Made by a program: the position numbers and the translations under genes
In this document: piece by piece, positions 1 to 7,798 of the stretch
How the letters are laid out: every line of letters begins with the position of its first letter
How positions within the stretch are numbered: position 1 is the stretch's first letter
The notes under the pieces: generated by a model
Databases searched by the model: none
What the model saw: the letters and a program-made list of their open reading frames with translations, nothing else
Told to the model about the DNA's origin: nothing
Assembly (NCBI GenBank): GCA_903858685.1
Contig: CAIOJR010000274.1
Span: 1 to 46,952, forward strand
Reading direction: 5' to 3'
From: an uncultured Caulobacterales bacterium
Lineage (GTDB): Bacteria; Pseudomonadota; Alphaproteobacteria; Caulobacterales; Caulobacteraceae
DNA length: 46,952 bases

Positions 1-1148
1 ACGCGCTCGATCACGCCCGCGCGCAGCCTGTCCTCGTCCGTGATCTTCACACCCCGATCCACGGCCAAGCCACCGTCATTGATCGCCTTGGCCCATTGGT
101 CCGTCGCACGGGCGTTCTGGACATAGCCCTGTTGAAAATTGCCAATGGCCGAGGCGCCCAACGGGATCAGCACGTCGGCGGGATCGGGGGTGTAGCCCTG
201 AAAGTTGCGCCGCAGCCGACCCTCGTGCAGCGCCACGCAAAGCGCATCCTGCGGCAGGGCGTAGTGATCCAGCCCGACGCGCTCATAGCCGGCCTCGACC
301 AGCACGGCGTCAGCCGCGTCGGCCTGATCCCATCGCCCTTCAAAGCCCGCCAGATCCTCGTCACGGATCAGGCTCTGGCTCTTCTTGAACCAGGGCACAT
401 GGGCGTAGCCGAAAACCGAGATCCGGTCCGGCCGCAATGTGGCGGCCAGTCTTGCACTGTCGGCCACGCTTTGCGGGGTCTGGGCGGGCAGGCCGTACAT
501 GAGGTCAAAATTGATCCCCTCGACGCCCGCTGCACGCAGGGCCGCAACCGACTGCTCGATCATCTCGAACGGCTGGATGCGGTTGACCTTGGCCTGAACC
601 CCGGGGTCAAAGGTCTGGACGCCCAGGCTCGCCCGGTTGACGCCCGCCTCGGCGATGGCTGTGATGAAGGCTTGATCCAGAGCGCGCGGATCAAGCTCGA
701 TGGCGACCTCTGCGTCGGGGCGCACCCGAAACGCAGCGCGCAGATGGGTGACAAGCGAGGTGAAATCGTCGGCCTTGAGCGAATTGGGGCTGCCGCCGCC
801 AAAATGCAGATGCGCGGCGCCGGCATGCGGCCCCATGGCGGCGGCCCACAGGTCGATCTCGCGATGCAGGACCTCCATATAGGCGGAAATCCGCTTATAG
901 CCGTTGGGGACCGTGGTGTGACAGCCGCAATACCAGCAGAGCTGATCGCAGAACGGGATATGGACATAGACTGAAATGGTCTGGTCGGCGTCCACGGCGC
1001 CCGCCCAGACACGGGCCTCGCTCTCGCCCACGCCTTCGTTAAACGCCAGCGCCGTCGGATAGCTGGTGTAGCGCGGCAGGTTGCGTTGCGCCTGCGGGGC
1101 GAAGCGGGTCTTGGCGTCCACGCCGGTTGCAGAACTGTCCAGAACCAT
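1..1148 (-). CDS. hemN: Oxygen-independent coproporphyrinogen III oxidase (3' end outside window)
   Basis: Radical SAM enzyme that decarboxylates coproporphyrinogen III to protoporphyrinogen IX without oxygen, in cytoplasmic haem synthesis. The visible N-terminal 382 codons carry YVHIPFCDQLCWYCGC, giving the C67-x3-C71-x2-C74-x-C76 ligands of the 4Fe-4S cluster, then HLHFGGGSPN (SAM-binding glycine motif) and GINFDLMYGLP, all typical of HemN (about 450-460 residues in full). The gene runs off the left edge, so roughly 70-80 C-terminal residues are missing. The start is the ATG at 1146-1148, preceded by a GGGAG ribosome site; a nearby ATG in another frame gives a shadow reading. A FixK-type box lies 77 bp upstream, fitting induction at low oxygen and the cbb3 oxidase cluster later in the window. 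Identity is secure. Confidence 0.95.
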   Translation of the reverse strand, partial: MVLDSSATGVDAKTRFAPQAQRNLPRYTSYPTALAFNEGVGESEARVWAGAVDADQTISVYVHIPFCDQLCWYCGCHTTVPNGYKRISAYMEVLHREIDLWAAAMGPHAGAAHLHFGGGSPNSLKADDFTSLVTHLRAAFRVRPDAEVAIELDPRALDQAFITAIAEAGVNRASLGVQTFDPGVQAKVNRIQPFEMIEQSVAALRAAGVEGINFDLMYGLPAQTPQSVADSARLAATLRPDRISVFGYAHVPWFKKSQSLIRDEDLAGFEGRWDQADAADAVLVEAGYERVGLDHYALPQDALCVALHEGRLRRNFQGYTPDPADVLIPLGASAIGNFQQGYVQNARATDQWAKAINDGGLAVDRGVKITDEDRLRAGVIER

Positions 1149-1224
1149 TGGTTCATCTCCCACCCCGCCCATCTCTCAAACCATGGGCGCGGCGGCTATA
1201 TCGGCATTTTCGGGGCAGTTGGCC

Positions 1225-1238
1225 TTGCGCTGGGTCAA
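1225..1238 (-). promoter_or_regulatory. Candidate FixK/FNR-type box upstream of hemN
   Basis: TTGCGCTGGGTCAA fits the FixK2-type consensus TTG(A/C)-N6-(T/G)CAA and lies 77 bp before the hemN ATG. It differs at only two of 14 positions from the box upstream of ccoN (28602-28615). It overlaps no gene: the acyl-CoA dehydrogenase ends at 1256. That FixK/FNR regulators drive hemN is known in other alphaproteobacteria; binding here is inferred. Confidence 0.5.
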
Positions 1239-1255
1239 GCCTGCACGGTCCGACC

Positions 1256-2410
1256 TCAGCTCAGCAACTGCTTTGCAATGACATTGCGCTGCATCTCGCT
1301 GGCGCCGGAATAGATTGTGGCCGCGCGCACGGCAAAATGCTTGGCCATGGCGCGCGCCCCGCGGTCCAGTTCGATCCCGTTGACGCCGATGGCGGCGAGC
1401 GCTCCTGCGCCATAGGGACCGGAAATCTCGGCGGCCAGTTCGACCACCCTTTGATGCAGTTCGGTGCCGGTCAGCTTGAGCATGGACGGAAGACAGACAT
1501 TCTCCCCGCCGACGCGCCCGCTGGGCAGAGACGCCAGTTCCAACTGTTCATAGGCCGACAGCTCGATATCGAGCGCGCTCAGTCTGTGGCGCAAGGACGG
1601 TTCGACACTGGCCCCGGACAGAACCAAGGCCTCCCGCGCCCGTTTGAGGGAGCGGCGCACCAGTGCCGAAGGCGTGTTGTTGGAACGCGCCAGCTGCATC
1701 AACCGCTTGGCGACCGACCAGCCGTCATTCTCTGCGCCAACCCGATTCTCCACCGGCACGGCCACATCGTCAAAAAAGATCTGGTTGCACTCGTGATCGC
1801 CCGCCAGCCCCAGGATCGGCTTCACGGTCAGACCGGGGCTGTCCATGTCGATCAGCAGGAAGGTCAGCCCCTCCTGGCGCTTGCCCCGATCACAGGTGCG
1901 CACAAGGGCGAACATGCGATTGGACAGGTGCGCGCCCGTGGTCCAGATCTTGGTTCCGTTGACCACATATTGCTCGCCCTGGCGCCGCGCCCGCGTCGCG
2001 ACGGCGGCTAGATCTGTTCCCGCGCCTGGCTCTGAAAAGCCCTGACACCACATATCCTCGCCGGTCAGGATGGCGGGCAGATAGCGCGCCTTTTGCGCCT
2101 CGGTCGCGGATTCGATCAAAAGGGGTCCAAGACTGCGAATGCCGCCAGCGAAAAGCACCGGCGCATCATTGGCCACACATTCGCGATCGAATAGATAGCG
2201 CTGCCTCGCGCCCCATTCTGCTCCGCCATAGGCGCGCGGCCAGGTGGGGGCAATCCAGCCTCTGGCGTGCAGCCGCCTTTGCCAGAGGCGACAGGCGGCC
2301 ATGTCGGAATGGACGCCAATGGTGTTGCGCCCCGCCTCGCGCAGGTCCGGCGTAAGCTGGACGTCGAGAAAGGCGCGCACTTCGCTCAGAAACGCCGCCT
2401 CATCCAACAT
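1256..2410 (-). CDS. Acyl-CoA dehydrogenase family protein
   Basis: FAD-dependent alpha,beta-dehydrogenation of an acyl-CoA thioester; the chain or substrate cannot be told from sequence. At 384 residues it has normal family length. The order is standard: N-terminal helical domain to about residue 110, middle beta domain with WCQGFSEPGAGTDLAA (flavin and substrate contacts) and NGTKIWTTGAH, then a C-terminal helical domain ending YSGASEMQRNVIAKQLL, the usual GxSE(I/M)QR segment. The family is heterogeneous (FadE-like, catabolic, steroid or polyketide associated), and the neighbours, hemN downstream and a peptidase upstream, do not narrow it. The ATG abuts a strong nested inverted repeat (2411-2466), and the ribosome site GGAAGGA lies at the edge of that structure. 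Confidence 0.88.
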   Translation of the reverse strand: MLDEAAFLSEVRAFLDVQLTPDLREAGRNTIGVHSDMAACRLWQRRLHARGWIAPTWPRAYGGAEWGARQRYLFDRECVANDAPVLFAGGIRSLGPLLIESATEAQKARYLPAILTGEDMWCQGFSEPGAGTDLAAVATRARRQGEQYVVNGTKIWTTGAHLSNRMFALVRTCDRGKRQEGLTFLLIDMDSPGLTVKPILGLAGDHECNQIFFDDVAVPVENRVGAENDGWSVAKRLMQLARSNNTPSALVRRSLKRAREALVLSGASVEPSLRHRLSALDIELSAYEQLELASLPSGRVGGENVCLPSMLKLTGTELHQRVVELAAEISGPYGAGALAAIGVNGIELDRGARAMAKHFAVRAATIYSGASEMQRNVIAKQLLS

Positions 2411-2466
2411 CGCCCGGTCCTTCCGCCCCCTGCACGTTTGCGCAACTGTGCAGGCGAGACCGGGCG
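2411..2466 (-). promoter_or_regulatory. Nested hairpin next to the acyl-CoA dehydrogenase start codon
   Basis: Outer arms CGCCCGGTC (2411-2419) and GACCGGGCG (2458-2466) pair perfectly over 9 bp. Inside, CTGCAC (2430-2435) pairs with GTGCAG (2448-2453), extended by GTT/AAC with one bulged T. On the minus-strand mRNA the 3' arm ends directly at the ATG (2408-2410), and the Shine-Dalgarno-like GGAAGGA runs into that arm. It may be a translational control structure, or a terminator for the upstream peptidase; there is no T-run, so the first seems likelier. Confidence 0.5.
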
Positions 2467-2491
2467 CCGGTCCTTGCGCGATATCAATTCG

Positions 2492-4459
2492 TTAGTGGGA
2501 ACCGCCCGCCTTCAGATAGTGATCGAACCAGCCAAGCTCCGCATCGCCCAGAGCGCGGATATGATCCGGCTTGCGGACGCCATGACCTTCGCCCTCCAGA
2601 ATCAGCAGCCTGGTCGCCACGCCAACCGCCTTCAGCGCGTGCCAGAACTCCACCGACTGGGGCGCGGGGCATTCCACATCACGCTCGCCCACATAGATGA
2701 AGGTAGGCGTTTTCGCAGCCTTGATGTCGGTCAGGGGCGACAGCTTCTGATAGATGGCCGGGTCGTCATAGGCAGAAGCGCCAAAGAACGGGATCATCCA
2801 CTGATCAATGCCGTTCTGGCCGTAATAGCTGATCCAGTTGGCGATGCCTGCGCCGCTGACGGCTGCATGGAAGCGGGTGGAATGGCTGACCGTCCACATG
2901 GTCATGAACCCCCCATAGGAATGGCCCATCACGCCCAGACGCTGATCATCGACCGGCGCGAGCTTTTCCACCGCATCCACGCCCGCCAGAATGTCGCGCA
3001 GGTCGCCGCCGCCAAAGTCGCGGATATTGGCGCGGGTGAAATCCTCGCCCTGCCCGTAGCTGCCGCGAGGATTGGGCTCGAACACATAATAGCCGCCCGC
3101 CAGCAGCCTGCGGGTCAGACCGCCGCGAAAGCCGGAACGGGGAAAGGTCGGGGTGACCGCGCTGGACGGCCCGCCATGGATCATCACCACCATGGGGGCG
3201 AGGCCGCCCGCCGTCGCGGCCTTGGGCGCCAGAAGCCAGCCCTGCACGTCACGCCCCTCGCTGGTCCAGGTCACGCTGCGGGCGTTTGTGACCGAAGGGA
3301 GAGCTGCATTGGCCTGGGTGATGCGAGCGCCGAGATCAAGCTTCGCCAGGGTTCCGACGGCGATTTCCGGCGCGTGCTCGAAATCCTGAACGACGGCGGC
3401 GACATGTTCGCCCCGGGCGTCGATCGCGATTCGGCCCTCGCCCGCCTCATAGGTGAGGGGTGCGGACGACAGGGTGGCGATGCGGCCCTTGATCGGATCG
3501 ATGCTGACAAGGGCGGTGCGGTCGCTGATCAGGGCCGTGGCGATGATCTTGCCCTTGCGCCAGGTCAGGGAGGTGAAGCTACCCTTGAATCCGGGCGTCA
3601 GGTTCACCGGCGCGCCGCCCGATGCGGGGACCACGAAAACGTCGCCGCCGACCGGGCCGAAGTCGCTCATCAGACCGCCAATATACGCGACCAGCTTGCC
3701 GTCATTGGATACGCGGGGGAGGTTGAGCTGGTCCTTTGGCCTGGCGATCCGGCGGACCGCGCCAGTGACCAGATCGAACCCCTCCAGATCAGCCAGCCAC
3801 CAGTTATTGTCGCCGTCCCCCTTGGCCGCAGTCGCGACAAAGCCACTGCCGTCGGGGGTCCAGTCATATTCGTAGATGAAGGTGTCGGCGGGCGAGACCA
3901 GCCGCACCGCGCTGGAATCGCCCACGGCTAAGACCGCAATTCGCTGCTCGTCAAAATGCTCGCCGATTTCGCCCACCTGCGGGGCCGCGGCCTGGGTCGC
4001 GCCGACCTCCTTGTGCGGATCGATCACCGCCTGAAAGGCGATAACCTTTCCGTCCGGGGAATATTTGGGATGCGCCGCCAGCCCCTTGATCACCGTGCGA
4101 ACCACAACGCCGCTGGCCGAAGCGAAATAGAGGGTCGAGGTTCCCGCCTTGCGGTCACGCCCGATCACAGCCACCGTCGACCCATCGGGCGAGAAGACCG
4201 GATCGACATAGGTGCAGGCGGGGCATGGATCGATCACGCCGCGGACCGCGCCCGTGGCGGCGGTGCGCACGATCACCTTGCGATGCGGCTCCTCATCCCC
4301 CGATTCAGGCTCATCCGCCTCAATGGCGGCGAGTTCGTCACCAACGGGCGAGATGGCCAGACTGGCGACGCCATGAAACATCGGCGCGGGCGGCGCATTG
4401 GGCGCCGCAGCCGACTGACCAGACGTGGCGAGGGCGAGCGCAGCGGCGACAACAAGCAT
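2492..4459 (-). CDS. Secreted S9-family (prolyl oligopeptidase-like) serine peptidase
   Basis: Predicted exported dipeptidyl/acylaminoacyl-peptidase-type enzyme cleaving short peptides. With the ATG at 4457-4459 it is 655 residues: an N-terminal signal peptide (MLVVAAALALATSGQSAAAP), a WD40/TolB-like beta-propeller to about residue 410, and a C-terminal alpha/beta-hydrolase domain. The catalytic triad is visible as S514 in GHSYGG, D594 in VGERDVE and H626 in GEGHG. This start is preferred because GGAG lies 8 nt before it and it begins directly with a signal peptide; reading could extend upstream to 4645, but that would overlap the divergent gene at 4638 and bury the signal sequence. Exact specificity is not determinable. 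Confidence 0.9.
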   Translation of the reverse strand: MLVVAAALALATSGQSAAAPNAPPAPMFHGVASLAISPVGDELAAIEADEPESGDEEPHRKVIVRTAATGAVRGVIDPCPACTYVDPVFSPDGSTVAVIGRDRKAGTSTLYFASASGVVVRTVIKGLAAHPKYSPDGKVIAFQAVIDPHKEVGATQAAAPQVGEIGEHFDEQRIAVLAVGDSSAVRLVSPADTFIYEYDWTPDGSGFVATAAKGDGDNNWWLADLEGFDLVTGAVRRIARPKDQLNLPRVSNDGKLVAYIGGLMSDFGPVGGDVFVVPASGGAPVNLTPGFKGSFTSLTWRKGKIIATALISDRTALVSIDPIKGRIATLSSAPLTYEAGEGRIAIDARGEHVAAVVQDFEHAPEIAVGTLAKLDLGARITQANAALPSVTNARSVTWTSEGRDVQGWLLAPKAATAGGLAPMVVMIHGGPSSAVTPTFPRSGFRGGLTRRLLAGGYYVFEPNPRGSYGQGEDFTRANIRDFGGGDLRDILAGVDAVEKLAPVDDQRLGVMGHSYGGFMTMWTVSHSTRFHAAVSGAGIANWISYYGQNGIDQWMIPFFGASAYDDPAIYQKLSPLTDIKAAKTPTFIYVGERDVECPAPQSVEFWHALKAVGVATRLLILEGEGHGVRKPDHIRALGDAELGWFDHYLKAGGSH

Positions 4460-4637
4460 GAAGACGGCTCCAGAGAGGATGCAAAAAACAGGTCCAGCCA
4501 ATCGGCGCCCGTACCCGATGTCAATCTCGGTTGCGAATGAAACAACCTCAGCCTCATTTCGGTGGTCGTCGGCAAGCGGGCTTGTTAGGTTGAGCAACCA
4601 GCGGAGGCGCAACTCCGCTCCTTCGGATGCGTCGCCC

Positions 4638-5261
4638 ATGACCAATTCCAGCGCCCATTTTTATGAGCCCTTAGCCGGCCACGGGCTGCGCCACGACCCC
4701 TTCAACGCCATTGTCGGCCCGCGCCCGATCGGCTGGATCTCCACCACCAGCAAGGACGGCGTGCGCAATCTGGCGCCCTACAGTTTCTTCAACGCCTTCA
4801 ACTATACGCCGCCCATTATCGGATTCTCGACCATCGGCTGGAAGGACACCATCGCCAATGTCGAGGCGACGGGCGAGTTCGTCTGGAGCCTGGCGACACG
4901 CAAGCTGGCCGAGGCCATGAACGCCACCTGCGCCTCAGCCGGGCCGGAGGTGGACGAGTTCGCCCTGGCTGGCCTGACGCCTGCGCCCAGCCGACTGGTC
5001 GTCCCTGACCGGGTGCTGGAAAGCCCGGTCAATTTCGAATGCCGCCTGACCCAGCTGATCCAGCTTCAGGCGGCGGACGGCCGCAAGGTGACCAGCTGGC
5101 TGGCTCTGGGCGAGGTCGTGGCGGTGCACATCGACCCCTCGCTGATCGTGGAAGGGGTCTATCAGACCGCCGCCGCCGGGCCGATATTGCGGGCAGGCCG
5201 CATGGGCGACTATTTCGAGATCAAACAGGACGCCATGTTTGAAATGGCGCGTCCGCGCTGA
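4638..5261 (+). CDS. Flavin reductase-like, FMN-binding split-barrel protein
   Basis: Member of the flavin reductase-like (DIM6/NTAB) family, 207 residues, predicted cytoplasmic, binding FMN and either reducing flavin for a partner oxygenase or acting alone. Diagnostic stretches are DPFNAIVGPRPIGWISTTS near residue 20, NLAPYSFFNAFNYTPPIIGFS, and ATGEFVWSLATRKLAEAMN, the family's usual order. The ATG at 4638 is chosen because homologous sequence begins immediately after it; upstream in-frame codons have no family similarity. It diverges from the S9 peptidase and is followed after 36 bp by the aldo/keto reductase on the same strand, so the two may be co-transcribed. The 178 bp between 4460 and 4637 presumably hold both divergent promoters, but no box could be named. 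Confidence 0.85.
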   Translation: MTNSSAHFYEPLAGHGLRHDPFNAIVGPRPIGWISTTSKDGVRNLAPYSFFNAFNYTPPIIGFSTIGWKDTIANVEATGEFVWSLATRKLAEAMNATCASAGPEVDEFALAGLTPAPSRLVVPDRVLESPVNFECRLTQLIQLQAADGRKVTSWLALGEVVAVHIDPSLIVEGVYQTAAAGPILRAGRMGDYFEIKQDAMFEMARPR

Positions 5262-5297
5262 GAACGGATTAGGAATTTCAGGCAGGAGGATAGATCC

Positions 5298-6245
5298 ATG
5301 GAGCTTCGCAGACTTGGCCGCTCGGACCTGAAGGTCGCGCCCCTGGCTCTTGGCGGCAATGTATTCGGCTGGACCGCCGACAAGGATACATCGTTCAGGC
5401 TGCTGGACGCCTGTATCGAGGCGGGCGTGAACCTGATCGACACGGCTGACGTCTATTCAGCCTGGGTTCCGGGCCATAAGGGCGGCGAGTCCGAAACGGT
5501 GATCGGGGAATGGGTCAAGGCGCGCGGCGCGGCGGCGCGCGACAGGCTGGTCATCGCCACCAAGGTCGCCATGTGGCCCGCCCGCCCCGGCCTGAAGAAG
5601 GACAATATCCTGGCCGCCTGCGAAGACAGCCTGCGCCGCCTGAACATCGAAACCATCGACCTCTATCAATCCCATCGCGACGATGCGGACACGCCCATGG
5701 AAGAAACGCTGACGGCCTATGCCAGCCTGATTTCCGCCGGCAAGGTGCGTGTGATCGGGGCCTCCAACTTCACCGCGGAGCGGCTGAGCCAAGCCCTCGA
5801 AACCAGCGCCCGGCTGGGCCTGCCGCGTTATGAGACCCTGCAGCCCGAATATAACCTGCATGATCGCAGCGGTTTCGAAGGCGCGGTTCAGGACCTGTGC
5901 CTGCGCGAAGAGATTTCGGTCATTCCCTATTACGGCCTGGCCTCGGGGTTCTTGACCGGCAAGTACCGCTCTGAGGCTGATTTCGGCAAGAGCGTGCGCG
6001 GCGGCCGGATGAAGGCCTATCTGAGCGCGCGCGGCCTGCGCATCCTGGCGGCGCTGGATCAGGTGTCCAAAGGGCTAGGCGCCACGCCGGCCCAGGTCGC
6101 CCTGGCCTGGATCATGGCCAAGCCGAGCCTTGCTGCGCCTCTGGCCTCGGCCACCAGCACAGCTCAGCTTGCCGAACTGATCGGCGCGATGAGGCTGTCC
6201 CTGTCGATCGCCGATCTGGCCGAACTCGACGCCGCCAGCGCCTGA
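5298..6245 (+). CDS. Aldo/keto reductase
   Basis: NADPH-dependent carbonyl reductase with a (beta/alpha)8 barrel, 315 residues, cytoplasmic. The catalytic tetrad is present: D48 and Y53 in LIDTADVY, K89 in IATKV and H126 in YQSHRDD. VIGASNFTAERL and the C-terminal GATPAQVALAWIM segment with the following cofactor loop are typical of the YajO/Tas-like branch. The ATG has an AGGAGG-like site (GCAGGAGGATAG) just upstream. Substrate is unknown. Its stop is 10 bp from the convergent stop of the ATP-grasp gene. Confidence 0.92.
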   Translation: MELRRLGRSDLKVAPLALGGNVFGWTADKDTSFRLLDACIEAGVNLIDTADVYSAWVPGHKGGESETVIGEWVKARGAAARDRLVIATKVAMWPARPGLKKDNILAACEDSLRRLNIETIDLYQSHRDDADTPMEETLTAYASLISAGKVRVIGASNFTAERLSQALETSARLGLPRYETLQPEYNLHDRSGFEGAVQDLCLREEISVIPYYGLASGFLTGKYRSEADFGKSVRGGRMKAYLSARGLRILAALDQVSKGLGATPAQVALAWIMAKPSLAAPLASATSTAQLAELIGAMRLSLSIADLAELDAASA

Positions 6246-6255
6246 AATCCGGCCT

Positions 6256-7398
6256 TCAGAACTGCGCGATGATGTGAGGGACGAAGCGGGCCAGATTGCC
6301 GGTGATCAGCCCGTCTTCCCTTATGCCCATGCCTGCGGGCTGGCCGTCGACCACCCAACTGCCGATGACCGGATAGGCGCCGTCGAACTGCGGCAGGTCG
6401 AGAAGGCCCTGATAGATCACCGGCGTCTGGCCATAGGCGCCGTCCGTGGCGGCGATCTGCGCGCCATCGCGCACCAGCCGCACATTGGCGCCTTCACGCG
6501 ACAGAATCGGCTTTTGCGCATAGCTGGGCGCGGCGGGCCGGTCGCGCGTGGCCCATGTCAGGTTGGGATGGCGCGGAAACAGGTCCCACAGGATCGGCAG
6601 GATCGCCTTGTTGCTCCAGATCATCTTCCAGATCGGCTCGATCCACTGGGTCGCGGTCTGCGTCTGCGCCAGATGACGACCAAACGGTTCGTTCACCAGC
6701 CACTCCCACGGATAGAGGTGGTGCAGGGTGCGGATGATGCGACCGTCCAGATCGACAAAGTCGCGGCCGTTCCAGCCAAGGTCAGACACAAGGATGCGCT
6801 CGGTCTGAAGCCCCGCCTCACGGGCGGTATCCATCAGATAGGCGGTCGTCACGGCGTCCTCGCCGGCCGCCTCGGCCGCATGGCTGAAATGAACCGGCGC
6901 GCCAGGCGCCAGATAGGGGCCCATGTCGCGCCACTTGGCCACAAGCTGCTCATGCAGGCTGTTGAACTGGTCGTTGTGCGGAAAGACCTCTTCCTTCCAG
7001 GCCCACTGCACCACCGCCGCCTCGAGGAGCGCAGTCGGCGTGTCGCAGTTGAACTCCAGAAGGCGAGGCGGCCCGGCGCCGTCATAGGCCAGATCAAAAC
7101 GGCCATGATTGAGGGCGGGGGGCTCCCGGTTCCAGGCGGATTCGATCAGAGGCCAGCAATATTCCGGGATCGAAAACCGCTCATAGAGCCGGTTGTCCAC
7201 GACATACTGCCCCGCCTTGACGAACATGGCGTAGAGCTCGCCCGTCGCCGTCTCCACCGCCTCAATATCGGCGCGGGTGAACAGATAGGCCGCACTCTCG
7301 TTCCAATAGGGCGCGCCGGCGGTGGAGTGCCAGACCAGCCCCAGGGCCTCGACCCTGGCCCGCCAGTCTGGACGGGGATCAAGCGCGATACGCCGCAT
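6256..7398 (-). CDS. Glutathionylspermidine synthase-like ATP-grasp enzyme (YgiC/YjfC type)
   Basis: ATP-grasp ligase of the glutathionylspermidine synthase C-terminal-like family, 380 residues; homologues join an amine to a carboxylate via an acyl phosphate, but the E. coli paralogues YgiC and YjfC lack an assigned reaction. Family marks include LEFNCDTPTALLEA near residue 115, HLYPWEWLVNEPFG around 225, IWKMIWSNKAILPILW, and the C-terminal segment PVIGSWVVDGQPAGMGIRE. There is no N-terminal amidase domain, so it resembles the stand-alone synthetase forms. The ATG follows the stop of the small lipoprotein gene with no gap, so the two are translationally coupled, as ygiB and ygiC are paired in E. 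coli. Confidence 0.87.
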   Translation of the reverse strand: MRRIALDPRPDWRARVEALGLVWHSTAGAPYWNESAAYLFTRADIEAVETATGELYAMFVKAGQYVVDNRLYERFSIPEYCWPLIESAWNREPPALNHGRFDLAYDGAGPPRLLEFNCDTPTALLEAAVVQWAWKEEVFPHNDQFNSLHEQLVAKWRDMGPYLAPGAPVHFSHAAEAAGEDAVTTAYLMDTAREAGLQTERILVSDLGWNGRDFVDLDGRIIRTLHHLYPWEWLVNEPFGRHLAQTQTATQWIEPIWKMIWSNKAILPILWDLFPRHPNLTWATRDRPAAPSYAQKPILSREGANVRLVRDGAQIAATDGAYGQTPVIYQGLLDLPQFDGAYPVIGSWVVDGQPAGMGIREDGLITGNLARFVPHIIAQF

Positions 7399-7710
7399 CT
7401 ATTCGCCCACGCCGCCTTCGCCGCCCACCATGCCCGCCGTGCCGCCAAAACCGCCGCGGGACACAGCCGCGGGCGCGCCCATGCGGCGAGCCCCGCCAAA
7501 AGCGCCGCCGAAGAAGAAGAAATGCGGCCCGCCGCCGCCAGTTCGCTGGCAATTGGCGGGGTTGGCGCCGGAATTGGTGTCGTTCCAATCCCTGTTCGCG
7601 CCTGTCGGCGCGCAATTATTGGCAGCAGAATGACCGGACGGACCACAGCCGCCCAATACGGCGGTGGACACAGCCGCCACCGTTGCGAGCCTCATCTGGT
7701 CAAATTTCAT
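7399..7710 (-). CDS. Small Gly-rich lipoprotein, YgiB-like partner
   Basis: 103-residue protein with a lipoprotein signal: a short hydrophobic stretch ending LGGC, the predicted lipidated Cys at residue 22. The mature part has two further Cys, a Phe run (HFFFFGGAFGG) and a Gly-rich tail containing SRGGFG. E. coli YgiB (UPF0441/DUF1190) likewise is a lipoprotein with a cysteine pair and a Gly-rich tail with RGGFG, and sits directly before ygiC; here the lipoprotein sits directly before a YgiC-like gene. The family assignment therefore rests on neighbourhood, topology and this short motif, not on long identity. Probably periplasm-facing and membrane-anchored. Function unknown. Confidence 0.65.
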   Translation of the reverse strand: MKFDQMRLATVAAVSTAVLGGCGPSGHSAANNCAPTGANRDWNDTNSGANPANCQRTGGGGPHFFFFGGAFGGARRMGAPAAVSRGGFGGTAGMVGGEGGVGE

Positions 7711-7798
7711 GGCCTGTCCCCGCCGCCGTTCCGGCGAGGACTATAGGCCCTTGCCCGCAGCGATGAAACGGCCTCGTTCCAGAGCCCGCCGCCAATGT

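Noticed and set aside
2267-3931. Long plus-strand open frame of 554 codons opposite the S9 peptidase
   Set aside because: Low-complexity His/Gly/Arg-rich product without family motifs, antisense to a gene with a full catalytic triad; typical shadow frame in GC-rich DNA.
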